Assembly (NCBI RefSeq): GCF_900113285.1
Contig: NZ_FOOT01000002.1
Coordinates: 310,001 to 374,000 of the forward strand
Source: Pontibacter chinhatensis
Lineage (GTDB): Bacteria > Bacteroidota > Bacteroidia > Cytophagales > Hymenobacteraceae
Reading direction: 5' to 3'
DNA: 64,000 nucleotides
This document shows positions 24,373-33,822 of the stretch, piece by piece. The position numbers and the translations under genes were made by a program. Within the stretch, counting starts at the first letter, position 1. Every line of letters starts with the position of its first letter. The notes under the pieces were generated by a model. That model had not been told where the DNA came from. It made no database searches and worked only from the letters and a program-made list of their open reading frames with translations.

Positions 24373-25002
24373 TTAGCGGCGCTCTTTTCTACGGTCCTCG
24401 TAAGCGTCTTTGGCCTGGCGGCTTTTCTGCAGGGTGGTAAACTCTACCTGCAGGGCCGCAATCTTGATTTTGTCGCCCGCGCTCAGCAGGTCCAGCACGT
24501 CTGCTTTGCGGCTGTTGAGCTCGCCCATCACAAACTCGGCGTAAGCCCAGTCGCGCAGGCTCCAGTCCTGGCGGTAGCCGCGGGTATACTCCAGGGCACG
24601 GGTAAAGGCATCGCGCAGGTGCACCGGTTTTATTCTGTCAATCGTGGTGGTGCCCGTCATCTCGCGCTCCCAGCGCTCCAGCTCGCGCCCGTCCAGGTTC
24701 ACCAGCTCGCTCTCGTGGCGCTGCTGCCAGGCAGCATACTGCTCTTTGTAGCCGTTATACTCGCTCCTGGACTGCTCCGACAGCTTTCTTGTATTGCCGT
24801 CCAGGCTGTAGGTCAGCTCTTTAAACTCTTTTTTAACGGTGGGCCACTCAGCGGCGATTGTGCTGTCTGCCTGGCTGCTGCGCTGCTTCATCCAGGTGCG
24901 CAGGTCGGCCAGGTCGCGCTCCAGCTGCGATTGCGCCTGCACCACGCCTGCCGCTGTTACCGTCAGCAGGATGGTCAGCATCCATGTAAGGGTTCTCTTC
25001 AT
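24373..25002 (-). CDS. secreted coiled-coil hypothetical protein
   Basis: 209 residues with signal peptide (MKRTLTWMLTILLTVTAAGVVQA). The mature protein is charged, Glu/Arg/Gln-rich and mostly helical, with heptad-like stretches (LERDLADLRTWMKQR, KEQYAAWQQRHESEL, IAALQVEFTTLQKSRQ). A central TTTIDRIKPVHLRDAFTRALEY segment is the least helical. Not recognised; likely periplasmic. Divergent from the GAF gene, with 215 bases between. Confidence 0.7.
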   Translation of the reverse strand: MKRTLTWMLTILLTVTAAGVVQAQSQLERDLADLRTWMKQRSSQADSTIAAEWPTVKKEFKELTYSLDGNTRKLSEQSRSEYNGYKEQYAAWQQRHESELVNLDGRELERWEREMTGTTTIDRIKPVHLRDAFTRALEYTRGYRQDWSLRDWAYAEFVMGELNSRKADVLDLLSAGDKIKIAALQVEFTTLQKSRQAKDAYEDRRKERR

Positions 25003-25217
25003 AGTTGTATCAGCTATACTTATAAACTTTAATTAGGCTCATCCGTAAATATTGTGCCAGAATAATATTCTGCCGCCAATTTTATTTCCTCCGGCCAGGA
25101 AACAAAATGATAACATCAACCGCTACGGCTTGTTTCATACTTATACAGGCAAACCTCGTTTAAACTTGGTAAGCATCCAAAAAGTAACGCCACAAAGTAT
25201 GGTTTGGGGACTATTAT

Positions 25218-27659
25218 ATGAATAAAAAGGCAAAAGGCAGCTTCCATGAAACCGTTATCTCGATCAGCAACAGCGATGTGCCCACGCTGAGCATGAACGA
25301 TTTTCCGTTCAAGTCAACCTTGAGCCTGGAGCCGCTGATCACCTATTGGGAGGGCAAGCTGAAAACCGACCCCAAGTGCAACGCCGCCCGAATCCGTGAG
25401 CTGATACAAACGCTGCGCAACAGCCAGGCCCTGGCAGGCTCCATCGAGGACGAGGCCGTGATGCAACAGCACCTGGACACGCTGAACGTGCTGATGGGGG
25501 AAATTTTCCCGAGCGCCCTGTGGGAGAACGACATCAAGGCCGTTACACCGCCCTTCAGCTTCCACCGCTTCTATGCCACGCCAAAACTCGTGGAGCTGGA
25601 CCTGCTGACAGGTACTGACCCCTCCAAACGCCTGGCCCTGGACCGCAAAACACTGCTTTACAGGCTTACGCTGCAGGCCTACACCATTATACTTGCCAAG
25701 TTCTACAACGCCAACTTTGTAGTAGATGAGCCCTTTGTGTTTACCGTGCACGATAAGTTTACGAACCTGCCGCGCCACTACAAGGTAGACATCGACCTGA
25801 AGTTTATGGAGGTGAAGGCCCGTGGGGAGCTCGCACCGCTCAGGGCCCAGCAAATAAACTACCTCATCAACCGCTACCACGACCTGGACCTGTGGATGCA
25901 GATGCTTCCGCCTGATAACTTCGAGTTCAGCGGCTTTGCCATCCACGATTTTACCGACGTAACAATGGAGGAAACCATCTCCTCGCTGCGCTACGACCTG
26001 CTGGACCGGGACTCCGTGAGCTCCGAAGAGGGCTTTCTGAGCCTGCAGGAGAAGCTGCGCGTGCTCTTTGGCCTGCCCGGCATTCAGCTCGGCTTCGCCT
26101 CCTGCCCCGACCTGCGGGAGTTCGACACAGGCTATGCCCGCCGCATCTGGAAAGGCCTCATCCTGACCCACGACTGTGACCTCTCGCTAAAAGATTTGGG
26201 CAACTCTATCTATGAGCCCGTGCTGCGCGAGGGCCACACGGTGGTGGTGGAAGACCTGCAGGAGTTGCAGCACACTACCCGCATCGAGCAGCGGCTGCTG
26301 GAGCAGAGCATCCGAAACCTCATCATCGCGCCGCTGCAGTACGAGGGTAAAACGCTGGGGCTGATGGAGCTGGCCTCGCCTATTCCCGGTGAGCTGAACG
26401 CACTGTCTACTATCAGGCTGAAGGAAATACTGCCGCTGTTCGCGTTGGCCATTAACCGCAGCCTCGACGAGCTACGAAGCAGTATCCAAAGCATCATCAA
26501 GGAGAAGTACACGGCCATCCACCCCATTGTGGAGTGGCGCTTTACGCAGGCGGCGATTAACCTGCTCGAGAAGATGGAGCGCAACGACAGTCCCGAGGTG
26601 GAGCCCATTATTTTCCGTGATATCTACCCGCTCTACGGCTCATCGGACATCCGGAGCTCTGCTGCCGAGCGCAACAAGGCCATACAAGGCGATATGCTGG
26701 AGCAGCTGGTGCTGGCCAAGGAGGTGATACTTACCGTGAAAGATAAAATGCCCCTGCCTATACTTGACGAGCTCATCTTTAAGATCGACAGCCTGTCGCA
26801 GGGCATCCTGCACGAGCTGTCTTCCGGCGACGAAGTGGCCATACTGGACTTCCTACGTTCGGAAATAGAGCCCCTCTTCGGCTACTTTGCCAAAAAGGAC
26901 CCGGCCTCCGTAAAGCCGATTGAGGAATACCGGCTAGCCATCAACAACCCGTACAAGGCTGTTTACAACAAGCGGCGCGCCTACGAGGAGAGCCTGTTTA
27001 TGATAAACGAAACCATCTCCGGCTTCCTGGACCGTGAGGAGGAGAAGGCACAGCAGATTTTCCCGCACTACTTTGAGAAGTATAAAACCGATGGCGTGGA
27101 GTATAATATCTACATAGGCGCCTCGCTGCTTAATACCGGAAGCTTCCAGCCGATATACCTGAAGAACATGCGCCTGTGGCAGCTGATGCTCACCTGCGAG
27201 ATAGCACGCCGCACCCACAAACTACGCAGCAGCCTAAAGCTCCCGCTGGAGATCACCCAGCTCATCCTGGTGCACTCCGACCCCATCTCGATACGCTACC
27301 GGCTCGATGAGAAGAAGTTCGACGTGGACGGGGCCAACAACATCAGCTACGAGATCATCAAAAAGCGCTTGGACAAGGCCACCGTTCGGGGCAGCGCGGA
27401 GCGCCTGACCCAGCCGGGCAAGATAGCCATTGTCTACACCCAGCAGGGGGCCGTGCAGGAGTACATGCGCTACATCCACTTCCTGGTAGCCGAGGGCTAC
27501 ATCGAGGAGGAGGTGGAGCAATTGGAGGTAGAGGATCTGCAGGGGGTGCAGGGGCTGAAGGCACTGCGCGTGACCGTGAACCTGATAGAGGAACTGCGCC
27601 ACAACATAGATGCCGGCGATGAGCTGCTCAGCATTGCCCGCTCGGCCAGCCTTAACTAA
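25218..27659 (+). CDS. large GAF-domain protein of unknown function
   Basis: 813 residues, soluble. A GAF-type sensory domain is visible at roughly 275-425 (RVLFGLPGIQLGFAS, SIRNLIIAPLQYEGKTLGLMELASPIPGELNALS). The 270 residues before it and the 390 after it match nothing I know; the C-terminal half is helical, with EYRLAINNPYKAVYNKRRAYEESLFMINETISGFLD and a VDGANNISYEIIKKRLDKA segment near 715-735. No kinase, cyclase, phosphodiesterase or DNA-binding domain is present. A lone plus-strand gene. Likely a regulator acting through partner binding (inference). Confidence 0.8.
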   Translation: MNKKAKGSFHETVISISNSDVPTLSMNDFPFKSTLSLEPLITYWEGKLKTDPKCNAARIRELIQTLRNSQALAGSIEDEAVMQQHLDTLNVLMGEIFPSALWENDIKAVTPPFSFHRFYATPKLVELDLLTGTDPSKRLALDRKTLLYRLTLQAYTIILAKFYNANFVVDEPFVFTVHDKFTNLPRHYKVDIDLKFMEVKARGELAPLRAQQINYLINRYHDLDLWMQMLPPDNFEFSGFAIHDFTDVTMEETISSLRYDLLDRDSVSSEEGFLSLQEKLRVLFGLPGIQLGFASCPDLREFDTGYARRIWKGLILTHDCDLSLKDLGNSIYEPVLREGHTVVVEDLQELQHTTRIEQRLLEQSIRNLIIAPLQYEGKTLGLMELASPIPGELNALSTIRLKEILPLFALAINRSLDELRSSIQSIIKEKYTAIHPIVEWRFTQAAINLLEKMERNDSPEVEPIIFRDIYPLYGSSDIRSSAAERNKAIQGDMLEQLVLAKEVILTVKDKMPLPILDELIFKIDSLSQGILHELSSGDEVAILDFLRSEIEPLFGYFAKKDPASVKPIEEYRLAINNPYKAVYNKRRAYEESLFMINETISGFLDREEEKAQQIFPHYFEKYKTDGVEYNIYIGASLLNTGSFQPIYLKNMRLWQLMLTCEIARRTHKLRSSLKLPLEITQLILVHSDPISIRYRLDEKKFDVDGANNISYEIIKKRLDKATVRGSAERLTQPGKIAIVYTQQGAVQEYMRYIHFLVAEGYIEEEVEQLEVEDLQGVQGLKALRVTVNLIEELRHNIDAGDELLSIARSASLN

Positions 27660-27911
27660 AAAAGTGAAGTATAAGATATACCAAATATCATATTATTTAA
27701 ATTTTTTATATTTTTTACCAGACCACCCTCCTCAACAAAACACCTTGTTTTACAATTACTTAAGTACAACAAATTCCCCCACCCCGCCCATACCACCAGC
27801 TATATTTTAGGAACAAGTGCAATTTTTTTAAATTAAATGGCGTTCTCAGTGAGACTTGCGGGAGAAGGCATCCGGTAAGCGTTGTTTCATCATATTTCAA
27901 CTTTTAGCCCA

Positions 27912-28721
27912 ATGACACTGAGAAACAAATTTATGCCTGCTATGCTGATGTTAGGCGTGGTGGCGTTTAGCTCTTGCGAAAAGCAGGAAAACGAATCAAT
28001 CCAGCCTACGCTGGAACGGAAGGGAGTTATCACCCACATTATGGCAGACTCTGCCGAGGTTACCTCCTACAATTTTGCAGGCTCTAACCTGAGCCAAATC
28101 AACCACTACGACGTGGAAAGCGGCGAGCTGGAAAGTTTTGAGAAGTATGAACGCGACCAGAAAGGCCGTATCCTGAAGAGCAGCTCCTATGCCGCCGGCA
28201 CCAAGTCGCTGCTTTCGGAGCAGACCTTTACCTACAGCACCTCCGGCGAGCTGAAGAAGAGCACCATGGCCTACTACAACGGCAGCAAGCTGGAGTACAC
28301 CGCCTACGCCACCTATGATTACGACGCCAACAACAAGCTGGAGAAAAAGTCAGTTTTTGAAGGAAAAGAAGGTGAGGGAGAAGGCAAACTGAAGTCTTAC
28401 ACCACGTATGAGGTGCTGCCCAACGGCAATTACGCCCAGGAGAAGCAGTACGTGATAGACGACAACAAAGAGGCCAAGCTGTTCTCTACCACCACCAACT
28501 CCTACGACGGTAACGTGAACCCGTTCCATAACCTAACTGAGCCCGGAACGGCCAGCAGCCCCAATAACCTGACAGCTTCCACCACAGTGGTGCACAACAG
28601 CAAGAAAACATACAAGTACAGCTACACTTATACGTACGATGAGCGTGGCTACCCACAAACCCAGACGGTAACGTCGCCAAGCGGCAAGCGTGTAACCTAC
28701 CAGTACCTGTACAGCCATTAA
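27912..28721 (+). CDS. lipoprotein with YD-like repeats
   Basis: 269 residues from the ATG at 27912; a TTG 30 bases upstream is rejected. Lipobox VAFSSCEK makes it a lipoprotein. The rest is built from beta-strand repeats of the form Y-x-YD-x-N/R-G/K (YDVESGELESFEKYERDQKGRILK, YSTSGELKKSTMAYYNG, YTYDERGYPQTQTVTS), like RHS/YD or DUF4595-type repeats. Probably surface or periplasmic. A strong terminator follows. Confidence 0.75.
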   Translation: MTLRNKFMPAMLMLGVVAFSSCEKQENESIQPTLERKGVITHIMADSAEVTSYNFAGSNLSQINHYDVESGELESFEKYERDQKGRILKSSSYAAGTKSLLSEQTFTYSTSGELKKSTMAYYNGSKLEYTAYATYDYDANNKLEKKSVFEGKEGEGEGKLKSYTTYEVLPNGNYAQEKQYVIDDNKEAKLFSTTTNSYDGNVNPFHNLTEPGTASSPNNLTASTTVVHNSKKTYKYSYTYTYDERGYPQTQTVTSPSGKRVTYQYLYSH

Positions 28722-28740
28722 CAACTATTAGCCAAACTTG

Positions 28741-28786
28741 CAGCAGCGGCCCCTATTACAATAATAAGGGGCCGCTGCTGTTTTAT
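28741..28786 (+). terminator. rho-independent terminator
   Basis: CAGCAGCGGCCCCT ... AGGGGCCGCTGCTG, 14-bp perfect stem (28741-28754 with 28767-28780), followed by TTTTAT. Confidence 0.88.
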
Positions 28787-28862
28787 ACCTGCCGCTATTT
28801 GCTCCTTTTGCGGAAATTCCGGCAACAATGAGTATATTGCTTTACAAAAACAATGCAACACC

Positions 28863-29090
28863 ATGTCTAAAACTAAAATTACAGTAAACAATAACGGGTC
28901 GCTGCGCATAGAGGGCGAGGATTTTGAAATAGTAGATAAGGACGGGAACGTATACGGCCTGGGCGGTCGCACGCTGGTATCTATCTGCCGCTGCGGTCTG
29001 TCCAAGAACAAGCCTTTTTGCGATGGCTCGCACAAGGGTCATTTTGAGCACAACGCCGAAGCCTTCGACCTTCCTCCCAGAAAAGTATAA
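28863..29090 (+). CDS. CDGSH iron-sulfur domain protein
   Basis: 75 residues. The CDGSH motif is complete: CRCGLSKNKPFCDGSH with ligands C42, C44, C53 and H57, which hold a redox-active [2Fe-2S] cluster. The N-terminal strand-rich part is typical of the prokaryotic single-CDGSH form. Cytosolic. Family roles are in iron-sulfur or redox homeostasis; the exact partner is unknown. The next gene starts 10 bases later, so the two form an operon. Confidence 0.92.
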   Translation: MSKTKITVNNNGSLRIEGEDFEIVDKDGNVYGLGGRTLVSICRCGLSKNKPFCDGSHKGHFEHNAEAFDLPPRKV

Positions 29091-29100
29091 CCTATAAAGT

Positions 29101-29544
29101 ATGGCAGAGCGCCTGGTTACCATTGCCACGTTTCATGAGCTTACCGAGGCCCACATCCTGAAGGGCCGCCTGGAGGCAGAAGGTATACTTTGCTTTCTGG
29201 GGGATGAGCACATTGTGGGGGTGCAGCCCTTTTACTCGGTGGCAGTGGGAGGCGTAAAACTAAAGGTATCGGAAAGCGACGTGATGGAGGCCAAGGCCAT
29301 CCTGGCGCGCATACAGGAGGGCACCAGCCAGTTTGATTACGACACCATTGAGCTGGCCCCGCCCATGCAGGAGCATGCCCCGGCGCGCACCTGCCCCAAC
29401 TGCGGCTCCGACAACGTGGCAGAGGAAAAGTATAACAAAACGGTTTTCTCGCTTAGTTACCTGTTGCTGGGTTTTCCGGTGCCTTTCCGCAGCCGTAAGT
29501 ATAAATGCTACAACTGCGGCCATTTCTGGAAAGCGAAAAAATAA
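29101..29544 (+). CDS. DUF2007 protein with C-terminal zinc ribbon
   Basis: 147 residues. The N-terminal 75 residues match DUF2007 (putative signal-transducing, GlnB-like ferredoxin fold): LVTIATFHELTEAHILKGRLEAEGI, VAVGGVKLKVSESDVMEAKAIL. The C-terminus has two CxxC pairs, TCPNCGSDNV and CYNCGHFWK, forming a zinc ribbon. Cytosolic regulator, function unknown. Operon with the CDGSH protein; terminator follows. Confidence 0.88.
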   Translation: MAERLVTIATFHELTEAHILKGRLEAEGILCFLGDEHIVGVQPFYSVAVGGVKLKVSESDVMEAKAILARIQEGTSQFDYDTIELAPPMQEHAPARTCPNCGSDNVAEEKYNKTVFSLSYLLLGFPVPFRSRKYKCYNCGHFWKAKK

Positions 29545-29592
29545 AAAAGGGAGCCTGAGGAGGCTCCCTTTTTTATACTTTAAAGTATAAAA
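29544..29592. terminator. terminator fused to AAGTATA palindrome
   Basis: GGGAGCCT-gagg-AGGCTCCC stem with T6 tract, running straight into a 22-base perfect palindrome whose halves are TTTTATACTTT (29571-29581) and its complement. Lies between convergent genes, so it likely serves both. Confidence 0.8.
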
Positions 29593-29601
29593 CCTGCGTC
29601 C

Positions 29602-29856
29602 TTAGCCCACCAGCTCGTTTACAAACTGCACGTACTCGGCACGGGCCGCTTCCTGGCTTTTGCCCTCTTGCTTTTTCCAGGCATCCCACTTGGCAATGTT
29701 TTTAAAGTCGAAGCCGCCCGGGCGCTCGGTGTTCACGTCGCCTTCGGTGGCCTGCTTGTAGAGGGCGTACAGTTTCAGCAGCACGTCGTTGCTGGGACGC
29801 TCGGTCAGGGTTTTGGACTTTGCTACTGCGCTTTCAAATTCTTCTTGTGTGGCCAT
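29602..29856 (-). CDS. acyl-CoA-binding protein
   Basis: 84 residues from the ATG at 29856, the standard ACBP length; the frame upstream lacks support. Four-helix ACBP pattern: EFESAVAKSKTL, KLYALYKQATEGDVNTERPGGFDFKNIAKWDAWKKQEG, and EEARAEYV-type final helix (AARAEYVQFVNELV). The Tyr, Lys and YKQAT-type motif bind the CoA moiety. Carries acyl-CoA in the cytosol. Common as a single gene in Bacteroidota. Confidence 0.92.
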   Translation of the reverse strand: MATQEEFESAVAKSKTLTERPSNDVLLKLYALYKQATEGDVNTERPGGFDFKNIAKWDAWKKQEGKSQEAARAEYVQFVNELVG

Positions 29857-30019
29857 ATTTATCAAACTAGTTTGTTTTGTGATGAGGCACAATATACACA
29901 AAAGTACTCGGCATGCATAACGTTATCTCCTGTTTTGTTTACGTCTTATTTTACATAAATTGAGGCTCCCATAGCAGTTTCTGCTCCCGGAAAGTATACT
30001 ACTAAACTAACATCAACCT

Positions 30020-32203
30020 ATGAAATACCTCAAGCCCAAGGCGGCCGCCTCTGCGTCGCTTCTGGTTGCCTGCCTTGTAGCAGGCTCCGGCTGCTCGTCC
30101 ACTACCACCGACAGCGCCACCACGGCCCAAACCGCCACCGCTGAAAGCACCTTGCCGCAGCCGCCGGTGGCTAAAAAGGTGCCTAAAGAGCTGACCACCC
30201 ACGGCCATACCCGCATTGACAACTATTACTGGCTCAACCAGCGCGAAGATCCGGAGGTGATTGCCTACCTGAACGCCGAAAACGACTACACCAAGCAGGT
30301 GCTGGGCCATACCGAGGAGCTGCAGCAAAAGCTCTATGACGAGATCGTGGGCCGCATCAAGCAGAACGACGAAACGGTGCCTTACAAGGACAACGGCTAT
30401 TGGTACTTTGTGCGCTACGAGGAAGGCAAGGAGTACCCTATCTATGCCCGCAAGAAAGAAACCAGAGAGGCTAAGGACGAGGTGATGCTCAACGCCAACG
30501 AACGCGCTGCGGGCAAAAAATACTACGCTGCCGCTGGCCTGAGCGTGAGCCCGAACAACCAGCTGCTGGCCTTCGGCGAGGACACCGTGAGCCGCCGCCA
30601 GTACACCATCCGCTTTAAGAACCTGCAGACCGGCGAGCTGCTGCCCGATGCCATTCCGAACACCACCGGTGGCGCCGTATGGGCCAATGACAACAAGACG
30701 GTCTACTATTCGGTGAAGGACCCGGCATTGCGTTCGTTTAAAATTTTCCGCCATACCCTGGGCACGCCCGCCTCGCAGGATAAGGAGGTATTCCACGAGG
30801 CCGACGAAACCTTCAGCACCTACGTGTTCAAGACCAAGTCTGATAAGTACATCATCATCGGCAGCCACAGCACCATGGCCCAGGAGTACCGCTACCTGGA
30901 CGCCAACAACCCTAACGGTGGCTTTAAGGTGATTCAGCCACGGGAGCGCGGCCTGGAGTATAGCGTGGACCACTTCGGCGAAAACTTCTACATTGTAACC
31001 AACAAGGATGGCGCGACCAACTTTAAGCTGATGCAGACGCCGGTAACCAAAACAGGCAAGGAGAACTGGAAAGAGGTGATTCCGCACCGTAAGGATGTGC
31101 TGCTGGAAGGCATCGAGATTTTCAAGGATTACCTGGCCCTGCAGGAGCGCAAGGATGGCCTCACGCAAATCCGCATCAAAGGCTGGAAAGACGCCAAAAC
31201 CGATTACTATATCAACTTCGAGGAAGAGGCCTATACCGCCTACATCGGCAACAACCCGGACTTCGACAGCAAGGAGCTGCGCTTTGGTTATACGTCGCTC
31301 ACTACCCCCTACTCCACTTACGATTACAACATGCAGACGAAGGAGCCCGAGCTGCTGAAGCGTGACGAGGTGGTAGGCGATTTTGACCCGAACAACTACG
31401 AAGCCAAGCGCATGTTCGCCACTGCAGACGATGGCACTAAGATTCCGGTGTCGCTGGTTTACCGCAAAGGCCTGACGCTGGACGGCAACAACCCGACGCT
31501 GCTTTACGCTTACGGCTCTTACGGCAACAGCATGAACCCAAGCTTCAGCTCCGTGCGCCTGAGCCTGCTGGACCGCGGCTTTGTTTACGCCATTGCCCAT
31601 ATCCGCGGGGGCCAGGAAATGGGCCGCCAATGGTATGAGGATGGAAAAATGCTGAAGAAGAAGAACACCTTCACCGACTTTATCGATGCCTCTGAGTTCC
31701 TGATTGAGCAGAAGTACACCAATCCGGACAAGCTGTTTGCCATGGGCGGCAGCGCCGGCGGCCTGCTAATGGGTGCCGTAATCAACATGTGTCCGGAATT
31801 GTATAAGGGTGTAATTGCAGCCGTTCCGTTTGTGGACGTGGTAACGACTATGCTCGACACAAGTATACCGCTGACTACCGGTGAGTTTGACGAGTGGGGC
31901 AACCCGGCTAACAAGGAGTACTACGACTACATGCTCTCCTACTCGCCTTACGACAACGTAGAGGCCAAGGCATACCCGAACATGCTCGTAACCACCGGCC
32001 TCCACGACTCGCAGGTGCAGTACTGGGAGCCTGCCAAGTGGGTTGCCAAGCTGCGCGAGATGAAGACGGATGACAACATGCTGCTGCTGCACACCAACAT
32101 GGAAGCCGGCCACGGCGGCGCCTCTGGTCGTTTCCAGCGCTACAAAGAGACGGCTCTGCAGTATGCCTTCCTGCTGAACCTGCTGGAGCAGCAGAATCAG
32201 TAA
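30020..32203 (+). CDS. prolyl oligopeptidase (S9A), lipoprotein
   Basis: 727 residues. Lipoprotein signal ends in ...VAGSGCSS. The N-terminal seven-bladed propeller (about 60-430) is followed by the alpha/beta hydrolase domain with nucleophile GGSAGG (MGGSAGGLLMGAV), the Asp in the THDSQV-equivalent GLHDSQVQYWEPAKWVAKLR, and the His in AGHGG near the C-terminus. Cuts after proline in short peptides, probably in the periplasm. A terminator follows and the next spacer holds repeat copy 3. Long antisense frames over it are shadows. Confidence 0.93.
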   Translation: MKYLKPKAAASASLLVACLVAGSGCSSTTTDSATTAQTATAESTLPQPPVAKKVPKELTTHGHTRIDNYYWLNQREDPEVIAYLNAENDYTKQVLGHTEELQQKLYDEIVGRIKQNDETVPYKDNGYWYFVRYEEGKEYPIYARKKETREAKDEVMLNANERAAGKKYYAAAGLSVSPNNQLLAFGEDTVSRRQYTIRFKNLQTGELLPDAIPNTTGGAVWANDNKTVYYSVKDPALRSFKIFRHTLGTPASQDKEVFHEADETFSTYVFKTKSDKYIIIGSHSTMAQEYRYLDANNPNGGFKVIQPRERGLEYSVDHFGENFYIVTNKDGATNFKLMQTPVTKTGKENWKEVIPHRKDVLLEGIEIFKDYLALQERKDGLTQIRIKGWKDAKTDYYINFEEEAYTAYIGNNPDFDSKELRFGYTSLTTPYSTYDYNMQTKEPELLKRDEVVGDFDPNNYEAKRMFATADDGTKIPVSLVYRKGLTLDGNNPTLLYAYGSYGNSMNPSFSSVRLSLLDRGFVYAIAHIRGGQEMGRQWYEDGKMLKKKNTFTDFIDASEFLIEQKYTNPDKLFAMGGSAGGLLMGAVINMCPELYKGVIAAVPFVDVVTTMLDTSIPLTTGEFDEWGNPANKEYYDYMLSYSPYDNVEAKAYPNMLVTTGLHDSQVQYWEPAKWVAKLREMKTDDNMLLLHTNMEAGHGGASGRFQRYKETALQYAFLLNLLEQQNQ

Positions 32204-32227
32204 CGAGGAAGTATAGCTATAATAAAA

Positions 32228-32264
32228 GAGGGAGGCGGGCTAATTTGCTCGCCTCCCCCTTTTT
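32228..32264 (+). terminator. rho-independent terminator
   Basis: GGGAGGCG ... CGCCTCCC stem (32230-32237 with 32250-32257) followed by CCTTTTTAT. Ends the prolyl oligopeptidase transcript. Confidence 0.8.
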
Positions 32265-32340
32265 ATACTTACCTCTTCTGTGTAGGGTATTTCTTCCGTG
32301 CCATTTTATACTTTGATTATACTTTCCTAGCCACCGTTTC

Positions 32341-33050
32341 CTTCGACTTGAAACAAGCTATCCTTGCTAGCTCCCGTTCATCCTCCATTGCTGGCGCGGG
32401 TTTGCAACCCGCGCCTACCTATGAAGTTGGGTTTGTACCCAACTGGCTCGCAGAGCCATACTTGCCTCGACCATACTTTATACTTTGGCTATACTTTCCT
32501 AGCCCCCGCTTCCTTCCATTTGAACCAAGCTATTCTTGCTAGCCTAAGTTCATCCTCTAGTTCCCACAAGCCTATCGTTGCATCTCTGACTTTGGTGCCC
32601 TCCCAGGCCGGGAGGCCTCGCCTTCGGGCATCGCGCGGTGTACATTTCCTTTGCTACCCTTCGGTCGCAATGCCCTTGGCGGGCACCGGAAATCTACAAG
32701 GCGCTCAACCCAAAGGCTGGGAATCATTCGATAGCCACTGCCCCTGCTGTCATCTCGACCATCGGGAGAGATCTCTTTAAAATTCCCGATAGTTCTCTCG
32801 CGCAGCTCAAGATGACAAGGAAGGTGATAAATACAAACTGTCCCCTTGAGGACAAGTGAGAACGAGAGGTCGATGCTTGCGAGCAAAGCTCAAGAGGGGT
32901 GTAGTCGTCTGCTGATAATTCCCCTCCTCGGAGGTGTGGGTTTATACTTTGCAGGAACAACAGCAACGAAGCTTATACTTCAGCCAAAGCAATCCCAAGC
33001 GCCCCTCCTTAGCCAAGGAGGGGCCAGGGGTGGTTGGACCCGGTACTGCA
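32341..33050 (+). repeat. interspersed structured repeat, copy 3 (expanded)
   Basis: Longest copy. Its start is duplicated (ACTTG-AACAAGCTATCCTTGCTAGC at 32346 and GAACCAAGCTATTCTTGCTAGC at 32522), and small palindromes sit between (32393-32415, 32425-32457). The core then follows the common order: CCTCCC-aggcc-GGGAGG, GCC-TTCG-GGC, CAAGGCGCTCAACCC, CCCCTTGAGGACAAG, GCGAGCAAAGCTCAAGAGGGG, CCCCTCCTT-agcc-AAGGAGGGG, GGGGTGGTTGGACCC. A 70-base hairpin element is inserted at 32751-32820. Lies in a convergent spacer. Confidence 0.8.
32751..32820. repeat. 70-base inverted-repeat element nested in copy 3
   Basis: Ends TGTCATCT and AGATGACA are inverted repeats; inside, GAGAGATCT and GGGAGAGAT-type words can pair with ATAGTTCTCTC. 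The same place in copies 1, 2 and 4 lacks it. Similar GTCAT-ended hairpins are frequent in Bacteroidota spacers, which suggests a small mobile palindrome. Confidence 0.65.
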
Positions 33051-33104
33051 AAAAGTATACATAGGAGCGCCAACCATCCTACCTACCATCTTCTACCCCA
33101 GCCC

Positions 33105-33791
33105 CTAAGATTTAGGCGATCCCTTCAAACCCAGATCCTTCACCCTGTCCCGGATCTGCTTCATAAACTCCTCTCCTGGGTCCACTTTTATGGTTCTGTA
33201 GCCGGCGTCGGCTTCTTTCCACAGCGGGTGGCCCTCGAAGTCCTGGTACTCATAATGCCCGATCAGGTACTCAATGTCATACTTGCTTTTGAGATAGCGT
33301 ACCAAATCTTCATTGGCTTTTAGTTGGGCCTTGGTCAGGCCTTCCTTGCCTCCTCCCACGTTCTCTACGCCGATGGCGCAATGGTTAAGCCCGATCACAT
33401 GGCGGGCAAAAGCCGTGTCCGGAAGCTGGCGGTAAACGGTGCCGTCACGGTCCACCAGAAACTGGGCAGACACATTCAGGTTACTGGCAGAGCCGATTTC
33501 GGTTCGGGCACCGGGCAGAAGCGTCGGGTTCATGGCTGCGAAAGACCGTTCCAGCGTAGGGATGGCAGTCCAGTGCAGCACGATGATTTTGGGCTCGATG
33601 TAAGGCGCATCCTTCTCAATGTTATGCCGGTTTTTCATGTACTCGAGCGAGAGCTGCTGCCGCTCCTCGTCAAAAACGATGGGCTTTTCGAGTATCTGGA
33701 AGGCAGGGCCGGCGCAGGAACAGAGGAAGTATAAACCCACCGCACTAGCTTTTAATGCTATCCCTCTGAACAACCTGGAATGTGTTTTCAT
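33105..33791 (-). CDS. N-acetylmuramoyl-L-alanine amidase (Amidase_2/AmpD-like) lipoprotein
   Basis: 228 residues. Lipobox YFLCSC. Zinc ligands of the AmpD fold are visible: the first His in IIVLHWTAIPT (about 72), the second in the ARHVIGLNHCAIGVEN block, and the last at KVDPGEEF, where many homologues have DPG. SAQFLVDRDGTVYRQLPD is the family's middle strand pair. Cleaves the bond between MurNAc and the peptide stem in the periplasm. Third gene of a wall-hydrolase operon; 31 bases behind the Amidase_3 gene. Confidence 0.88.
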   Translation of the reverse strand: MKTHSRLFRGIALKASAVGLYFLCSCAGPAFQILEKPIVFDEERQQLSLEYMKNRHNIEKDAPYIEPKIIVLHWTAIPTLERSFAAMNPTLLPGARTEIGSASNLNVSAQFLVDRDGTVYRQLPDTAFARHVIGLNHCAIGVENVGGGKEGLTKAQLKANEDLVRYLKSKYDIEYLIGHYEYQDFEGHPLWKEADAGYRTIKVDPGEEFMKQIRDRVKDLGLKGSPKS

Positions 33792-33822
33792 GGAAGTATA
33801 AATGAGTATGAATGGTAACGAT

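Noticed and set aside
30002-31630. 542-codon open frame on the minus strand
   Set aside because: It lies wholly antisense to the prolyl oligopeptidase gene, whose propeller and catalytic motifs are intact; a shadow frame of G+C-rich codons.
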